DNA from: Oscheius tipulae
Lineage: Eukaryota; Nematoda; Chromadorea; Rhabditida; Rhabditidae
Reading direction: 5' to 3'
Assembly (NCBI GenBank): GCA_037178975.1
Contig: JASJZH010000001.1
Location: forward strand, 806,001-870,000
DNA: 64,000 nt
In this document: positions 22,609 to 32,800 of the stretch, piece by piece
Position numbering within the stretch: position 1 is the first letter of the stretch
How the letters are laid out: the number at the start of each line of letters is the position of its first letter
Notes under the pieces: model-generated
Told to the model about the DNA's origin: nothing
The model's input: the letters and a program-made list of their open reading frames with translations, nothing else
The model's database searches: none
Position numbers and translations under genes: made by a program

Positions 22609-22758
22609 AAATAAACGTCGTTTGACATCTGTGAAAGAGAGACATAGAGGCTGAGAGACAGAGAGATTGAGAGATGAGACAATCCGCTCTGACATTAAAT
22701 AAATTCAGAGACTCATTTAATGTCAGAACTGTCTGTCTAGAAATTTCCCATTGTTCAG

Positions 22759-23005
22759 ACGCGGCATAAAAGGGACAATAAATACTATGCCATTTCCTCC
22801 AATCTTCCATCCGTCAGTCAAGATGAACTTCCTTCTCCAATCATTACATTGTGGAAAAACACTGACTATATCACTGTCCGTTTGAGACTGAAGTAATTTG
22901 AGCAGATATGGATGAGAAAGTCGCATCATTCAGGCATCGGGTCGGCCGGAAGACGGACTGCAAAAATATCGAAGTCAGTGGAGACTTGAAGCTGTATATA
23001 CGCTG
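22759..23005 (+). CDS. possible CS (p23-like) domain exons, partial model
   Basis: Two exons (22759-22892 and 22934-23005) join across a 41-nt GT-AG intron to read SPIITLWKNTDYITVRLRLK, then HRVGRKTDCKNIEVSGDLKL. The Trp, TVRL strand and KNIEVS...LKLYI spacing resembles a CS/p23 fold as in NudC-like co-chaperones. No start, stop or downstream exon that keeps the frame was found, so this is a tentative fragment only. Confidence 0.3.
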
Positions 23006-23419
23006 GTGGGTGGATCTGTGAGAAATATACAAAACGCTGTGTTACTGTTTCCCTGTCCACTGATTGTCGCCCTCTTTCCCAGGCTGCAGCCGCCATGCTG
23101 GAAAAGTGCATAGAGCAGCTGAATAGCCAAAACTCTTTGTACCAAATTGTGAAATCGAGAGAGCACGTTGAGAAATTGGTGTGTGCACTTCTCTGTCTAT
23201 ATAGAGCCAGCCGATCAGGCCATTCAGAATCGTCAAAAGATCAGAGATTGGGCCGTTTTTGGTTCCGGATTTCGAAAGAGTGATCTTTCAGAGTAGATCT
23301 GATTAATAATAGAGCTTCAGCAAGTCATAATAGTTCGATAGCATGACAGAGAGGAAGAGAGTTACAGACGAGGCTGTGTCTTGACATTGGCCAAGGAACA
23401 ATGGTGCGCTCCCAAGGTC

Positions 23420-23530
23420 CGAAGCGCGCCGCACTTCTACTTTTCTCTGACGACATTCTCTGTTCTGGGATGTTATTTCATCGTTTTCCTTACAGTCAGA
23501 GCTCCAAAATGGCACCTAAAATTCCAAAAC
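23420..23530 (+). repeat. dispersed repeat, inverted relative to 24183-24296
   Basis: From AAGCGCGCCGCAC through TTATTTCATCGTTTTCC to CCAAAATGGCACC, matching the minus strand of 24183-24296 with scattered differences. Confidence 0.6.
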
Positions 23531-24054
23531 AACATATCAGAGAAGTTCATAAGATGTCTTTGATCTTTTCTGAACAAGACTCGAATCTTACTCTTTCTCT
23601 CTCCCTAACCATTTCTAGGGATTCCCTTATTGTTCTTTGCTTCCTCTTTGTCAGGGAATACCCAATCATCCAGTCCTCCTAATGGATTAGGTCGCCTTTC
23701 AGATGAACAAATAGTCCCCTCCCACTGACTGTTTTCTCATCCTCGCGCCTTCTGATTTCCTGCTTACTAATTGGGTTCTTTGCACGGGAAGAGAAGCGTG
23801 GGCCGAGAATCAGACTCTTATTGACTACAAACTAATGAAAAGGGGGGTGAACTGGTGCGAGGAGAGAGTCAATGGGTCAATTTACATGGAGACCTCGTGG
23901 ACTTTTGTCCTTTAGGACTACTTTGGTAAACAAGGATAGGGTTGAGAAAAATACCGGCCAAAGGACTGACTTATAGTAAATACCTCTGCACTGCCTCAAG
24001 GTAACCGTCTTTGACACATATTTTCGCATTCAACAAGTCATTTTCATGCCTTAA

Positions 24055-24107
24055 CATGTTCTACAAAATTGTAGCCCTTAATCGGTTGTTCAACTTTGTA
24101 GAACAAT
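24055..24107. repeat. dispersed hairpin repeat
   Basis: Arms ATGTTCTACAAAATTGTAG and CAACTTTGTAGAAC. Same family as 25103-25153. Confidence 0.6.
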
Positions 24108-24182
24108 GAAAGACTGGAAAATGTTTTTTTCAGTGAGAAACAGTGCTAAACACAATTATAAGATTTCCTTCAAAGCACGAGC

Positions 24183-24296
24183 TTTCACGGCATCTTTAGT
24201 GTCATTTTGAGGCTCTCTGCGCAAGAAATGCGATGAAATAACTTTCTAGGACACTGGACATGTTGTGACGAGAAAAGAATGTCGGTGCTGCGCGCT
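24183..24296 (-). repeat. dispersed repeat, inverted relative to 23420-23530
   Basis: See 23420-23530; the shared core on the minus strand is TTATTTCATCGCATTTC. Confidence 0.6.
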
Positions 24297-25102
24297 TTTG
24301 ACAGTACCGGCGGGCCAGAATTTTACAGTGCGTTTGTTTTGATACCCTTTTAAAGCTCTCAGAGTCACAAATCGATGGATTCATCTTCTAGGACACTGGT
24401 CAACGTTCGTTTCAGAACTATCCTATTTCTCCCTTCCGCCTGGCTCTCTCTCCAAAAATAGTGTTAATTCCAAGCGTATACAGCCTGCACAGCCCCCTAC
24501 CCTGTTTATAGCCCCCAGAATATACATCTGTCAGTCTTCTCTCACACTTCGCCTCTCTATACGACACCTGAAATATTCACACTCGAGCCTACTTATTCAT
24601 TCGTCCTTTGAGTCCCCTCTATACTTTTTCTACTCTGTTAGCTCTAGTTCGAAAGCTTCGAGAGAGGGAAACGGATGGAAGGAACGGGATAGACCAAAGA
24701 GTAGCCCGTTGCGACTCGATTTGGAGGAGAGGGCCCCTGCAGAAGGAGAAGTGGGTGGCAGATGAACGATGGACTTGCTGTCGACTGAGATGAATTAATG
24801 AGGGGACTCGTTGATGAATTGGCCTAGAAAGTGGGTTTAGAATGGTTATCTGAGTTTTCGTGGCTCGCTTCGCTAGAATTCCCTGTCTGGAGTCAAATTT
24901 CAATCCTGAAATGGATAGCCTGGTGAATTTATAGATGGAGTCGGATCAAATGGAATCAAATAAGCAGGAAAATACAAAAAAATATAGGGAATATATGTCT
25001 GAATGATGATAGCAATCCTGTAAGGCTATTCCGTTCACTCTACCAAGATGTCCAACGTTGACGCACTATTTCTGACCAAACTATCGGTTTTCAGGCTTAA
25101 AT

Positions 25103-25153
25103 ATGTTTTGTAAAGTTGTAGAGCAGATCAAGAGCTACAACTTTGCAGAACAT
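25103..25153. repeat. dispersed hairpin repeat (best-preserved copy)
   Basis: Arms ATGTTTTGTAAAGTTGTAG (25103-25121) and CTACAACTTTGCAGAACAT (25135-25153) pair at 17 of 19 positions around a 13-nt loop. Related copies occur near 10.0, 21.0, 24.1, 32.15, 32.75, 39.7, 43.45, 43.6 and 52.5 kb. Confidence 0.8.
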
Positions 25154-26886
25154 CAAAAATTTGAGGAATGCTTTCTTGGGTCCGTAAATTGCGAACTGGG
25201 TGGTAAGCTGGATTTTCCTTTAGTACTTCTTCTGCTACTCATCCCTCTCAGTCTACTAACCTCGATGAAAAGACTGAAATCCGCTCAGATTCACAGACCG
25301 AATGAAATTAACCGGCATTTAGTGGATGTGGATTGGATTAGCGCCCCTTCTGTGAATGAATCCTGCTCGTTCTCTGCTGTCCCTGTTTCTCTAATGAACG
25401 TGAGAGCACTCTCTTCCGGACAAAAGTACCCGGAGTGTACTGGGAACAGCTCTCAGCTTATGAAAAGACTCTTATCCTAGTGCTTCTCGAAGATTATAGT
25501 TTCTTCCCTTGGAATCGATGGAAAATCGGCTAAAAATATGTTTTTCTGCCTTTGTATAGTCTGAAAAGAGTCCAAGGCACGCGATGTTTCACAAATATGT
25601 TTACGCCTGCAAGGGAGAAGGCGTCTGACTCACACGAGGTCTCAATTAATGGGCTTCCGTGTGTCGAAAAGTAACGAAATCTGATTAAAAGCTTAAGTTT
25701 TTAGGGGACAAACAACATAAGGAGACCATATCTTCCTAGAATATCTTACTTTTTGGTGCTAACAGCATCCAACTTGGCAGAAAGAGTAAAACTTGCGATG
25801 TTTTTGTAGTGAATGGTCCAGAAACTCGAGGAAATCCAAGTCTGAGAAGTTACATAAGAATTTCCCACCTTTTCCTCACAAAACGACCGTATTACCCTGG
25901 TCTGAAACAAAGTTCCCGGTCCCGAAAGGGTAAAAATGCCAAAAGACTCGAAATTAGAGAAGCCAGAAGTCAAACGAAGCTCCCCGTGATGACAAAAATT
26001 CCTTTTAACTCAATTCTGTCATCTTTTCTTTCCCCTCCACGCTTTCCCCCTTCCTTATCTCGTTTCCTCCCAAGAGGGAACAAGTAACAGGAACTTGAGC
26101 GAACTTTTGATTGTCCTTACCCTGCTCATTTCACTCACAGGTAGCAGCTGCTTCCCAAGCTCTTCGAAAACATTCGTCTGTCTCTATAAACACGCCAGGA
26201 CAGACGGGCGGTCGATATACGGGCGCCCCGCAAGCCGGTCCCCCTTGCGTAGATTGATTTTATGCCTTAAAATTAAGCGAAGGTGAATGAATGTCTCATT
26301 CGATCAGATAGATGGAGGTGGCGCGTGATCGATTCCTCGGCCTGCGCGCTGCTGAATCCGGAAATTTGGTCCTCGCCACGCTTAGCCGAGACTACCCGCC
26401 TCGGCCATCCCGAAAACCAATACCCCGAGCCAATAATAAGACAGACAGAGAGACGAGAATTCATTTTACTCGTGTATGTCAATACCTCGAATAGATTATA
26501 CAATCAGAGAGACAGATGAGGGAGGTGAGCTTACAACAAAAAGAGAGAACTTGGGGAACAAATTACTTAAATCACATCTTTTTGTCGTGGCTTCCGTCCG
26601 GCGGAAAGACACGTTTTTGTAGGAATTGGAGCATGTTTTTGTGTACATTTTCTAGCGTTTTTCCTATTTTTATATACATTTTTGTGAGATGTTTGAGAGG
26701 GAGGGAAGAATACACCGTAATTAGAAGAAGAGGCACTGGGCTGGAGGGGGTGTTAAAGACGGGGAGAACTCTCTTAAAGACCAGTAACGAAAAAAGACGC
26801 GGCAGAAGAAATTCAAACAAGTGCTTGGTTAGGAAGCCCTCGAGGATCGGCTAAGCACGGGGGCAGTCTTAGCCAGGCCGGTGCTC

Positions 26887-27075
26887 CCATATGGTCCACC
26901 GTATGACCGGGAGGAATGGCACGCCTAATGACTGCCCGCTGTGACTTTCGCGAACCTGGGGCAACTTGAGGAGCTTAGTTCTTAGAATGAGCCAAAAAAG
27001 ACGAAAGGAGCGTCGAGCAGCAAAACACGTAGGTCTTCCCATTTGGTCCACCGTATGACCGGAAATAGTACGGGC
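26887..27075 (-). repeat. two 26-nt direct repeats 150 bp apart
   Basis: CCGGTCATACGGTGGACCA plus ATGGGA occurs on the minus strand at about 27063-27038 and 26912-26887 with one difference. In one frame both copies encode RSYGGP followed by Asn-Gly or Tyr-Gly. Confidence 0.75.
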
Positions 27076-27452
27076 TCTCGGCGCTCCTATAGGTACTTAT
27101 GAGCTCAGGCTCTAGAGGGACTTGAAATACAACGACTAGCAAGCAGAGGATGACCCAGAAAAAGAATTGGAAAAGGCTAGGAGACGAAGGCGATGAACCC
27201 ACAAAGAGGTTTTGAGCAAAAAGGAGGAAGAAGGCTGGACCAGGATCGATGTGGAGCCTGTGGCTGCTGCTGCTAGACGAAGAGGGCACTGTGCTTGAGC
27301 TTCTTCTGCGACGCGGACAGAATTCTAAGAACTGGCTCGATCGTGAGTGAGAGAGAGTGTGAAGGTATGTACAGACAACCACGGGTTTTCTGAAAGTTTT
27401 TCGATAAAAGTCGTCGGAAATGGTAGGCTTACCATGTATCGTGGCGGCCCAT
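26975..27452 (-). CDS. candidate small secreted peptide precursor
   Basis: A 5' exon (27433-27517, ATG at 27452) ends ACATG/GTAAGC in phase 2. Splicing to an acceptor TCTCCTAG before 27176 gives MGRHDTC followed by LFQFFFWVILCLLVVVFQV, a convincing signal peptide. The mature part then reads LISTYRSAESPYYF and RSYGGPNGKTY, with a stop at 26975. About 73 residues are predicted. A TATA box lies 300 bp upstream in the right orientation. The RSYGGPxG motif recurs 150 bp downstream (26887-26912), possibly as another exon. Small size, signal peptide and repeated Gly-containing motif suggest a neuropeptide-like or antimicrobial-type precursor, but no dibasic processing site flanks the motif. Function is unproven. 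Confidence 0.4.
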
Positions 27453-27747
27453 CTCTTGCGGAGCTAGGGGTTCCGGCGAAGACGGGAGGACTTGGATGGC
27501 TCGAAGTGATGACGATCCTGTAAGCCATGGATTAGGACCCGATTTCGAAAGTATTCGCACAAAAAGTAGGCAAAAATGAGGCAAACTCACTATGTGTAAG
27601 CGGTCCTGGTAGCTTAAGTAGTCAATACGAAAGAATTGGACGACCGTATAGAGTGAGAGCCTTGGGGGCCCGACGCCTTCAGAAGAGCGACGTGGGCCCG
27701 TGAGAAAGACACCGGAGATCAGCGTACCAACAATTCCTGCTTGACGG

Positions 27748-27770
27748 CTTTTATACTCCCAGGGGCGGGG
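27748..27770 (-). promoter_or_regulatory. predicted core promoter: TATA box with GC box
   Basis: On the minus strand CCCCGCCCCT is followed by GTATAAAAG (TATA at 27748-27755). Transcription would begin near 27720 and lead through an exon ending at 27591 (ACATA/GTGAGT) into the peptide-precursor exons. Confidence 0.5.
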
Positions 27771-27849
27771 CTCCGCAACGAAGACCGCTCGCGTCCGACT
27801 GCAGCACGCATACCGCCAGCCCGGGCGGGCTGATTCACCCACAGCGATT

Positions 27850-29970
27850 CTGCCTTCCTCACCTAAATTCGAATACTACTGGATTTTTAGCAGAAAAAAG
27901 GGTAAATCGAGGAACGTGTCAAAAAAAAGTCAAAAGGATATGTTTTTCAGGGTCAACAGGCTTTCTTCTACCTTTAAGTGACGTAAAATACCAAGACAAA
28001 CAGGTCCACAACGATTTTTAACAATTCCCAGACCAAAAAGACACAAAATAAGACAAAGTTCAATTCATGACGCTGTTTACTGCATTTCCATAGGCCCTGT
28101 GATGGAAATAGCAAATATTTCTGTCGGAAAAGTGAGTCAGCGAACTGTTTTTAGCCATGGAAATGAGAAAAAGTAGGGAGAGACTGGGAGGAACGGCTGA
28201 AGGAGAAAAATGAAAAGATTTTCTAGAAACTTCTTTCGAAAAGCGCGGCCAATTTTTTGGCGACGATTCAAAGAGGCGAAAATTCGAATTTTTTTTTTTT
28301 TAGAATCTATCCCACTTTTTAAGTATTACGACGGAAAAGCTCTAATCTTATCAAAAAAGCAAGCCGGTCCCAATTAACACAATTAGCAGGCCATAATTAC
28401 AGCACGCGGGCTTGTTGTGTAGATGCAATCGGACCGGATAACCTTGTCCAGAAGGAGAGAGCCTTTGTTCCTCATTCATTAGAATTAGCACCATTTTTAG
28501 ATGTTGCGAAGGGATCCAAGATCAACATTTCTTGATTAAAAACAATAGGCGATTGGAGTGGGAGAAACGGCTATTTTCCCTAGGAATGAGTTCAAAGCCC
28601 AACAAATTTCTTTTTATTGGGGAGTTTTTCCATCAAACCCTTATTCCTGGTCTCGAGAACTGAGAGAAATATTTACTCTAGAGCCTCCACGAGTTTATTG
28701 GCTCAACGAAACTCCTACACTGATCTTTCCAATGTGATCTCTTCTTTGGACATCTCCCACATTCCGATCTCTACGCAAGTACTACGTATCTGCAGACATT
28801 TCGAAGGTTTTCGAGTGCATCTGTCACTGAAAGGAACCGTCTTTCGAAAAATTTGCACGGGCCGCGATTATCGCACCATCGTTTCGAAACAATACGCACG
28901 GGTCCGCCGGTGCCTCTCTTTTTGCGTCAGCCTGACGACTCACTTCGTTGATTTTCGCAGTGCACATTCGACAGGGGCTTGCGAAAGATAAAAAAAAAGT
29001 TAGAAGTTAAGAGAAGAGCGAATTGAAAATGAGGAAAACATGAAGAGCGAAAAATAAAAAAAATCGATTTAAATACGCGGCAAAACTTGGAGAAAATTAA
29101 ATTTGCGCGGATTTGAAATACCTTTCATTTATTTTCTTTCTCTTTTCCTCCGTTCTTGCCCATTTTACTCCCCATTTTCCCGATTTTCTTCTTCAAAACG
29201 ATGCAGAATGGTAGTCTACCCCAATTCCTACCCATTTTCATACCAAAACCGACACAAATGACCCGATTTACGACTGCGAGAGAAGGAGGTTGTTAGCCAC
29301 GGCCTGTTGGAGGCACTGTACAAGTTTCAGGGATCACTAACCCACCCAAGAATTCTATTTTTCTCAATCTCTGATCGGTTCCTTATCAGAGAAGAGGAGA
29401 GAGTAACTACGCAATCGAGCTCTGAGCCTCTAGCTCCTGACCCGCAATTTGTCAAGGAGGACTGCAGAATAATTACCGCTGTCTATCTGCTCTTTGTTCT
29501 CTTCTCGGTCACTGAGTGACTTTCCCGAAAAATCCCCTCGCTGTAAACATCTTATCGGACATGTGACCGCGGCCAGGAGGCCAAGAGAAAAAGTTGTAGG
29601 CGCATTGGACAAATGCTGGTCACATAACAGGATGTTGGTAATCAGAAGGCCGGAAATAACTGAGTTTCCTTTGGAAATTGATCTGCACTGGTCTCTAACT
29701 CTCTCTTCCTATCTCTGTCTGTCAGTTCTGTCACTGTCGCTCTCACTCAGAGTCTTTCCGTCTCTGTACCTTTCTGTCTCTGTCTCTGCCTCTGTCTCTC
29801 ATCCTGTCCCCTGACCAGAGTCAGTTGTTCTTCACCCACACGGAGACCAATGAGTAGTGACGTAACAACAGAGAGGGTACCCACTCACACCAAGGGGCCA
29901 CTGTTGACCCAAAGTAGACAATGACAGGTGCCCTCCTGTGGACACCTGGACCATCTGTCCCTGTACCAGA
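27850..29970. other. AT-rich gene-poor stretch
   Basis: About 2.1 kb with poly-T (28289-28301) and pyrimidine tracts (29700-29815). An open frame of 124 codons at 28617-28991 has no recognisable domain and no splice context, and I do not call it. Confidence 0.5.
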
Positions 29971-30190
29971 TGGTTATGTGTCACGGTCATTGGGGCCCTG
30001 GACGATTAGCGTCGCCTTCTTATGTACAATCATTTCAGCATCTAGGCCTTTGAATGGTGGGAGCAACTTTCGTCCCGTCTTTTGAGCGAACAAAAGAGAC
30101 AGCGCAGAGGGCCAATCTGTCCAGGACAGGGGGCGCCAGGTCGCTGTGTTGTCTTTAAGATCTTTCTCGTCGTTCCCCCTGTACTCTTTA

Positions 30191-31394
30191 CCAAATTTCC
30201 GTGCCCTGTACTCTCTCTTCTGTTCCCTGAATTCCTTTCCTGTACTCTCTCTGTGAGTCACAGTATAAGTGATGGAACGGTATTCGGCCGGGCTCATAAA
30301 TTCCATAACTAATCCCCTCAAGAGAATATGCCAAGCGTGGGTAATCCTTCTTTAGTTTATCCTTCGTTGCTATGCGAGGAAATTTGTTGTTAGGGGATGA
30401 TCTGCACCAGGTGGAATGGGAAAGAAACTTGGGAAAAGAGTCAAGGACGTTGAAACTAGATCAGGGACTGACAGAGAGACAGAGACAGTGACAGAGATGT
30501 TGTTTTCGTGAACTCCAATCCATGACCTCATTATTTCTTCTCTCAAAACACAGACAGAGATTCAAATAAATTGTGTTCAGGCGTGTAAAAGACCACGAAA
30601 AAACCCGGTTCGTATCTGGTTGTATGACAAACTTGTTCTCCCTCCCTGCCAAAGTGGTCGAGACATAAAAAATAAATCGGATCATTGTGCACTCGCCGGT
30701 TCATAGTACTCTGTTCAGATTTCAGCGTTGTTTGTTGTGCTAAGGCGGATACGTATTTTATTTTTCGTGGAAGGGGTTTGTGTGGTTTCTTATCAATTAT
30801 AGGGCAAGATAAGGAACTATGGTACACGAGAGGAAAAAAAGAGACACAAAGGAGTCATCTTTGTAGGTTTGAAATCAGAAAAGTTCCTTGATTTCATTGT
30901 CTTTTGTCCCACAATCTTTCTCTGTCTAACTGTCTCTTTGTATCTCTCTGTCCCTCCCTGTCTCTGTCTCTCTGTCTCTCTTTCTCTTCGTCCCTCTGTC
31001 TTATTGTCTCGACCGGAAATTACCAGCCTATTCTTGGCCTGATCTAGAGCTGTTTTCTCATCCGGATAAAAGAGCAAATCAAGTAGAAAAGCCTCCTTTG
31101 ATCGGTGAATAACACGTTCTTTCAACGTGCCAACTGCACTCGCTAGAGCATATTCTGACGCAAAAGCATTCTGCGAATAGCACCTGGTTCCAGAGGAAAA
31201 AGCCTTATCTAATTTTATCGCTGTATCAGCACTCGTGGATGTTTTGCTTTCAGCTGGTGGTGCCAGGGCATCTCAAGTTGACTAGAGAGAACTGAACGTT
31301 CTCTCCATGCCATGAATATTCCCACGATTAGGGTTGTCGCGTGTCCGAAAGTAGTCCTTGGCCGTGTCCGGTGAGACACGGTAATTGCTGACAC
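30191..31394 (-). CDS. unrecognised multi-exon gene, incomplete model
   Basis: Several minus-strand segments look coding. Exon-like 31326-31394 reads VSNYRVSPDTAKDYFRTRDN. Across a 54-nt GT-AG intron, 31024-31271 reads ...SADTAIKLDKAFSSGTRC... LKERVIHRSKEAFLLDLLFY and ends at a GTAATT donor. Further down, about 30191-30401 reads NNKFPRIATKDKLKKDYPRL then AYSLEGISYGIYEPGRIPFH. I could not join the last part in phase, and an intermediate exon (perhaps near 30580-30660) is needed. No family recognised. Codon-like composition and splice signals are the only support. Confidence 0.3.
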
Positions 31395-32142
31395 CTTGAG
31401 GGAAATTGGGTGAGAGAGTATTAGAGGAGGTGGTAAAGGACAGCCGGACAAGGACAAAGGAGGGCAAACTGTCTCTGTCTCTCGAAAGACAGTGGAATTC
31501 ATATTCGCTAACTAGGGTCCTGCCACGAATTTGCGTAAATAATCTGCACGCAGTTCAGGATACAATCCGATTCAGGGACCGAGGAATCAGGAGGAAGGAC
31601 CATAAGCTGCTTGAAATTCAAACTCATGGGATGTCGACCCACGCGGCGTATCTGAAATTTAAAAACTCTCTCTTTGTCTCTGTCTCCTAATCAAAGCTCA
31701 GCCGCATCTTTCTCAATTTCTGGTGTCTTGCTCCAAGACAAACAAAAACAACAGGCACAGGAGCGCCCCGTGGGCTGTTTGGTGTCTTTCTTTACAGTCC
31801 AGCTCGTGACTCACAGCTCCATGGGAAGGATACACAGATCTCGACTACAGTTCAGCTTTTTTTCGCAGAAACTGTACTGTTTTTCTGTTATGACTGGCCA
31901 CGCGGGGTGAGTCAGGCGACCTCACTTTCTTTCACAATCCGCATCCAAATCCTCTCTTGTCAGCACAGCTGTATGGCCAAAAAGGCTGCTGCTCCCCGCT
32001 TAGTCACTATTTTCAGACACTGTTAGCAGAAGAAGCGTGGATGGCGGGGGAGTTGGGCATGCAGCCTGTACCCCGGTGCAAAACTACACGCGCGCAACTT
32101 CTAAATCATTTTTGATTGAGAAGAATTAACTTTTGGGCTTTG

Positions 32143-32198
32143 ACGTGTTCTACAAAGTTGTAGATTTTAACATGCTCTACATCTTTATAAAACATCGC
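32143..32198. repeat. dispersed hairpin repeat
   Basis: ACGTGTTCTACAAAGTTGTAG followed by a weaker right arm CTCTACATCTTTATAAAACAT. Same family as 25103-25153. Confidence 0.55.
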
Positions 32199-32569
32199 AA
32201 TTCTGAAGAATGCGATCTTGTCTGAAAAATTGGCTTTGAATGACACCCCGCTGACTACAAGATTGTGAATCGTTTTAAGTGGTTTGATCATATTTTGTCA
32301 GTTTTTTTCTCCTCTCCGGCTGTTCCTCTTGGGCCAAGAGATCTCGGAGCTGTAATGTGGACTCCCACACGTAGGGAGAGAGAGTGAGAGGTAGCACGTG
32401 ATGTCATAGAACATTACGGTTTGTTGATAGCACGAGGGCTGGTGGTGTGGGCACGTAGTGGAGGGGGAACTTTGCGACAACAGAGGGCAACTCGTGACAG
32501 TATAAGAATAGTCGGACCTGGGGGTGAGAAGAACAAAAAAGGAGAGGAAAATGAGGAAATCAGAGTGGA

Positions 32570-32631
32570 GGAACCGAACCCGCGACCTGTTTATTGTCAG
32601 ACCGTCATATTAATCACTACACCACGGATGT
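32570..32631 (-). repeat. tRNA-like sequence
   Basis: Minus strand: TGGTGTAGTGATTAATATG (box A-like) and CGGGTTCGGTTCC (box B). It shares TGACGGTCTG with the copy at 44.2 kb, so both may belong to one tRNA-derived SINE family. Confidence 0.5.
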
Positions 32632-32749
32632 AGAATCTTCTAACGTCTAACGAAATTCCTGACAAGGCTGTACACTTTAAACATATTTTAGGATTGATTA
32701 AGATATTCTGGCCTCGTTTCTGAGTCAAACATACATTTCAACATTTTTG

Positions 32750-32800
32750 ATGTTCTGCAAACTTGTATAATAGATGCGGATCTACAAGTTTTCAGAACAA
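32750..32800. repeat. dispersed hairpin repeat
   Basis: GATGTTCTGCAAACTTGTA and TCTACAAGTTTTCAGAACA arms. Same family as 25103-25153. Confidence 0.6.

Larger units (their letters stand above)
23006..26900. other. gene-poor stretch
   Basis: Nearly 4 kb where I see repeats (inverted pair at 23.4 and 24.2 kb, hairpin copies at 24.05 and 25.1 kb) and no confident exon. One open segment after a CTTTCCCAG at 23083 (AAAMLEKCIEQLNSQN) could be coding but has no partners. Confidence 0.5.

Noticed and set aside
28617..28991. 124-codon plus-strand open frame
   Set aside because: No domain, signal peptide, splice partner or neighbouring exon; composition looks random.
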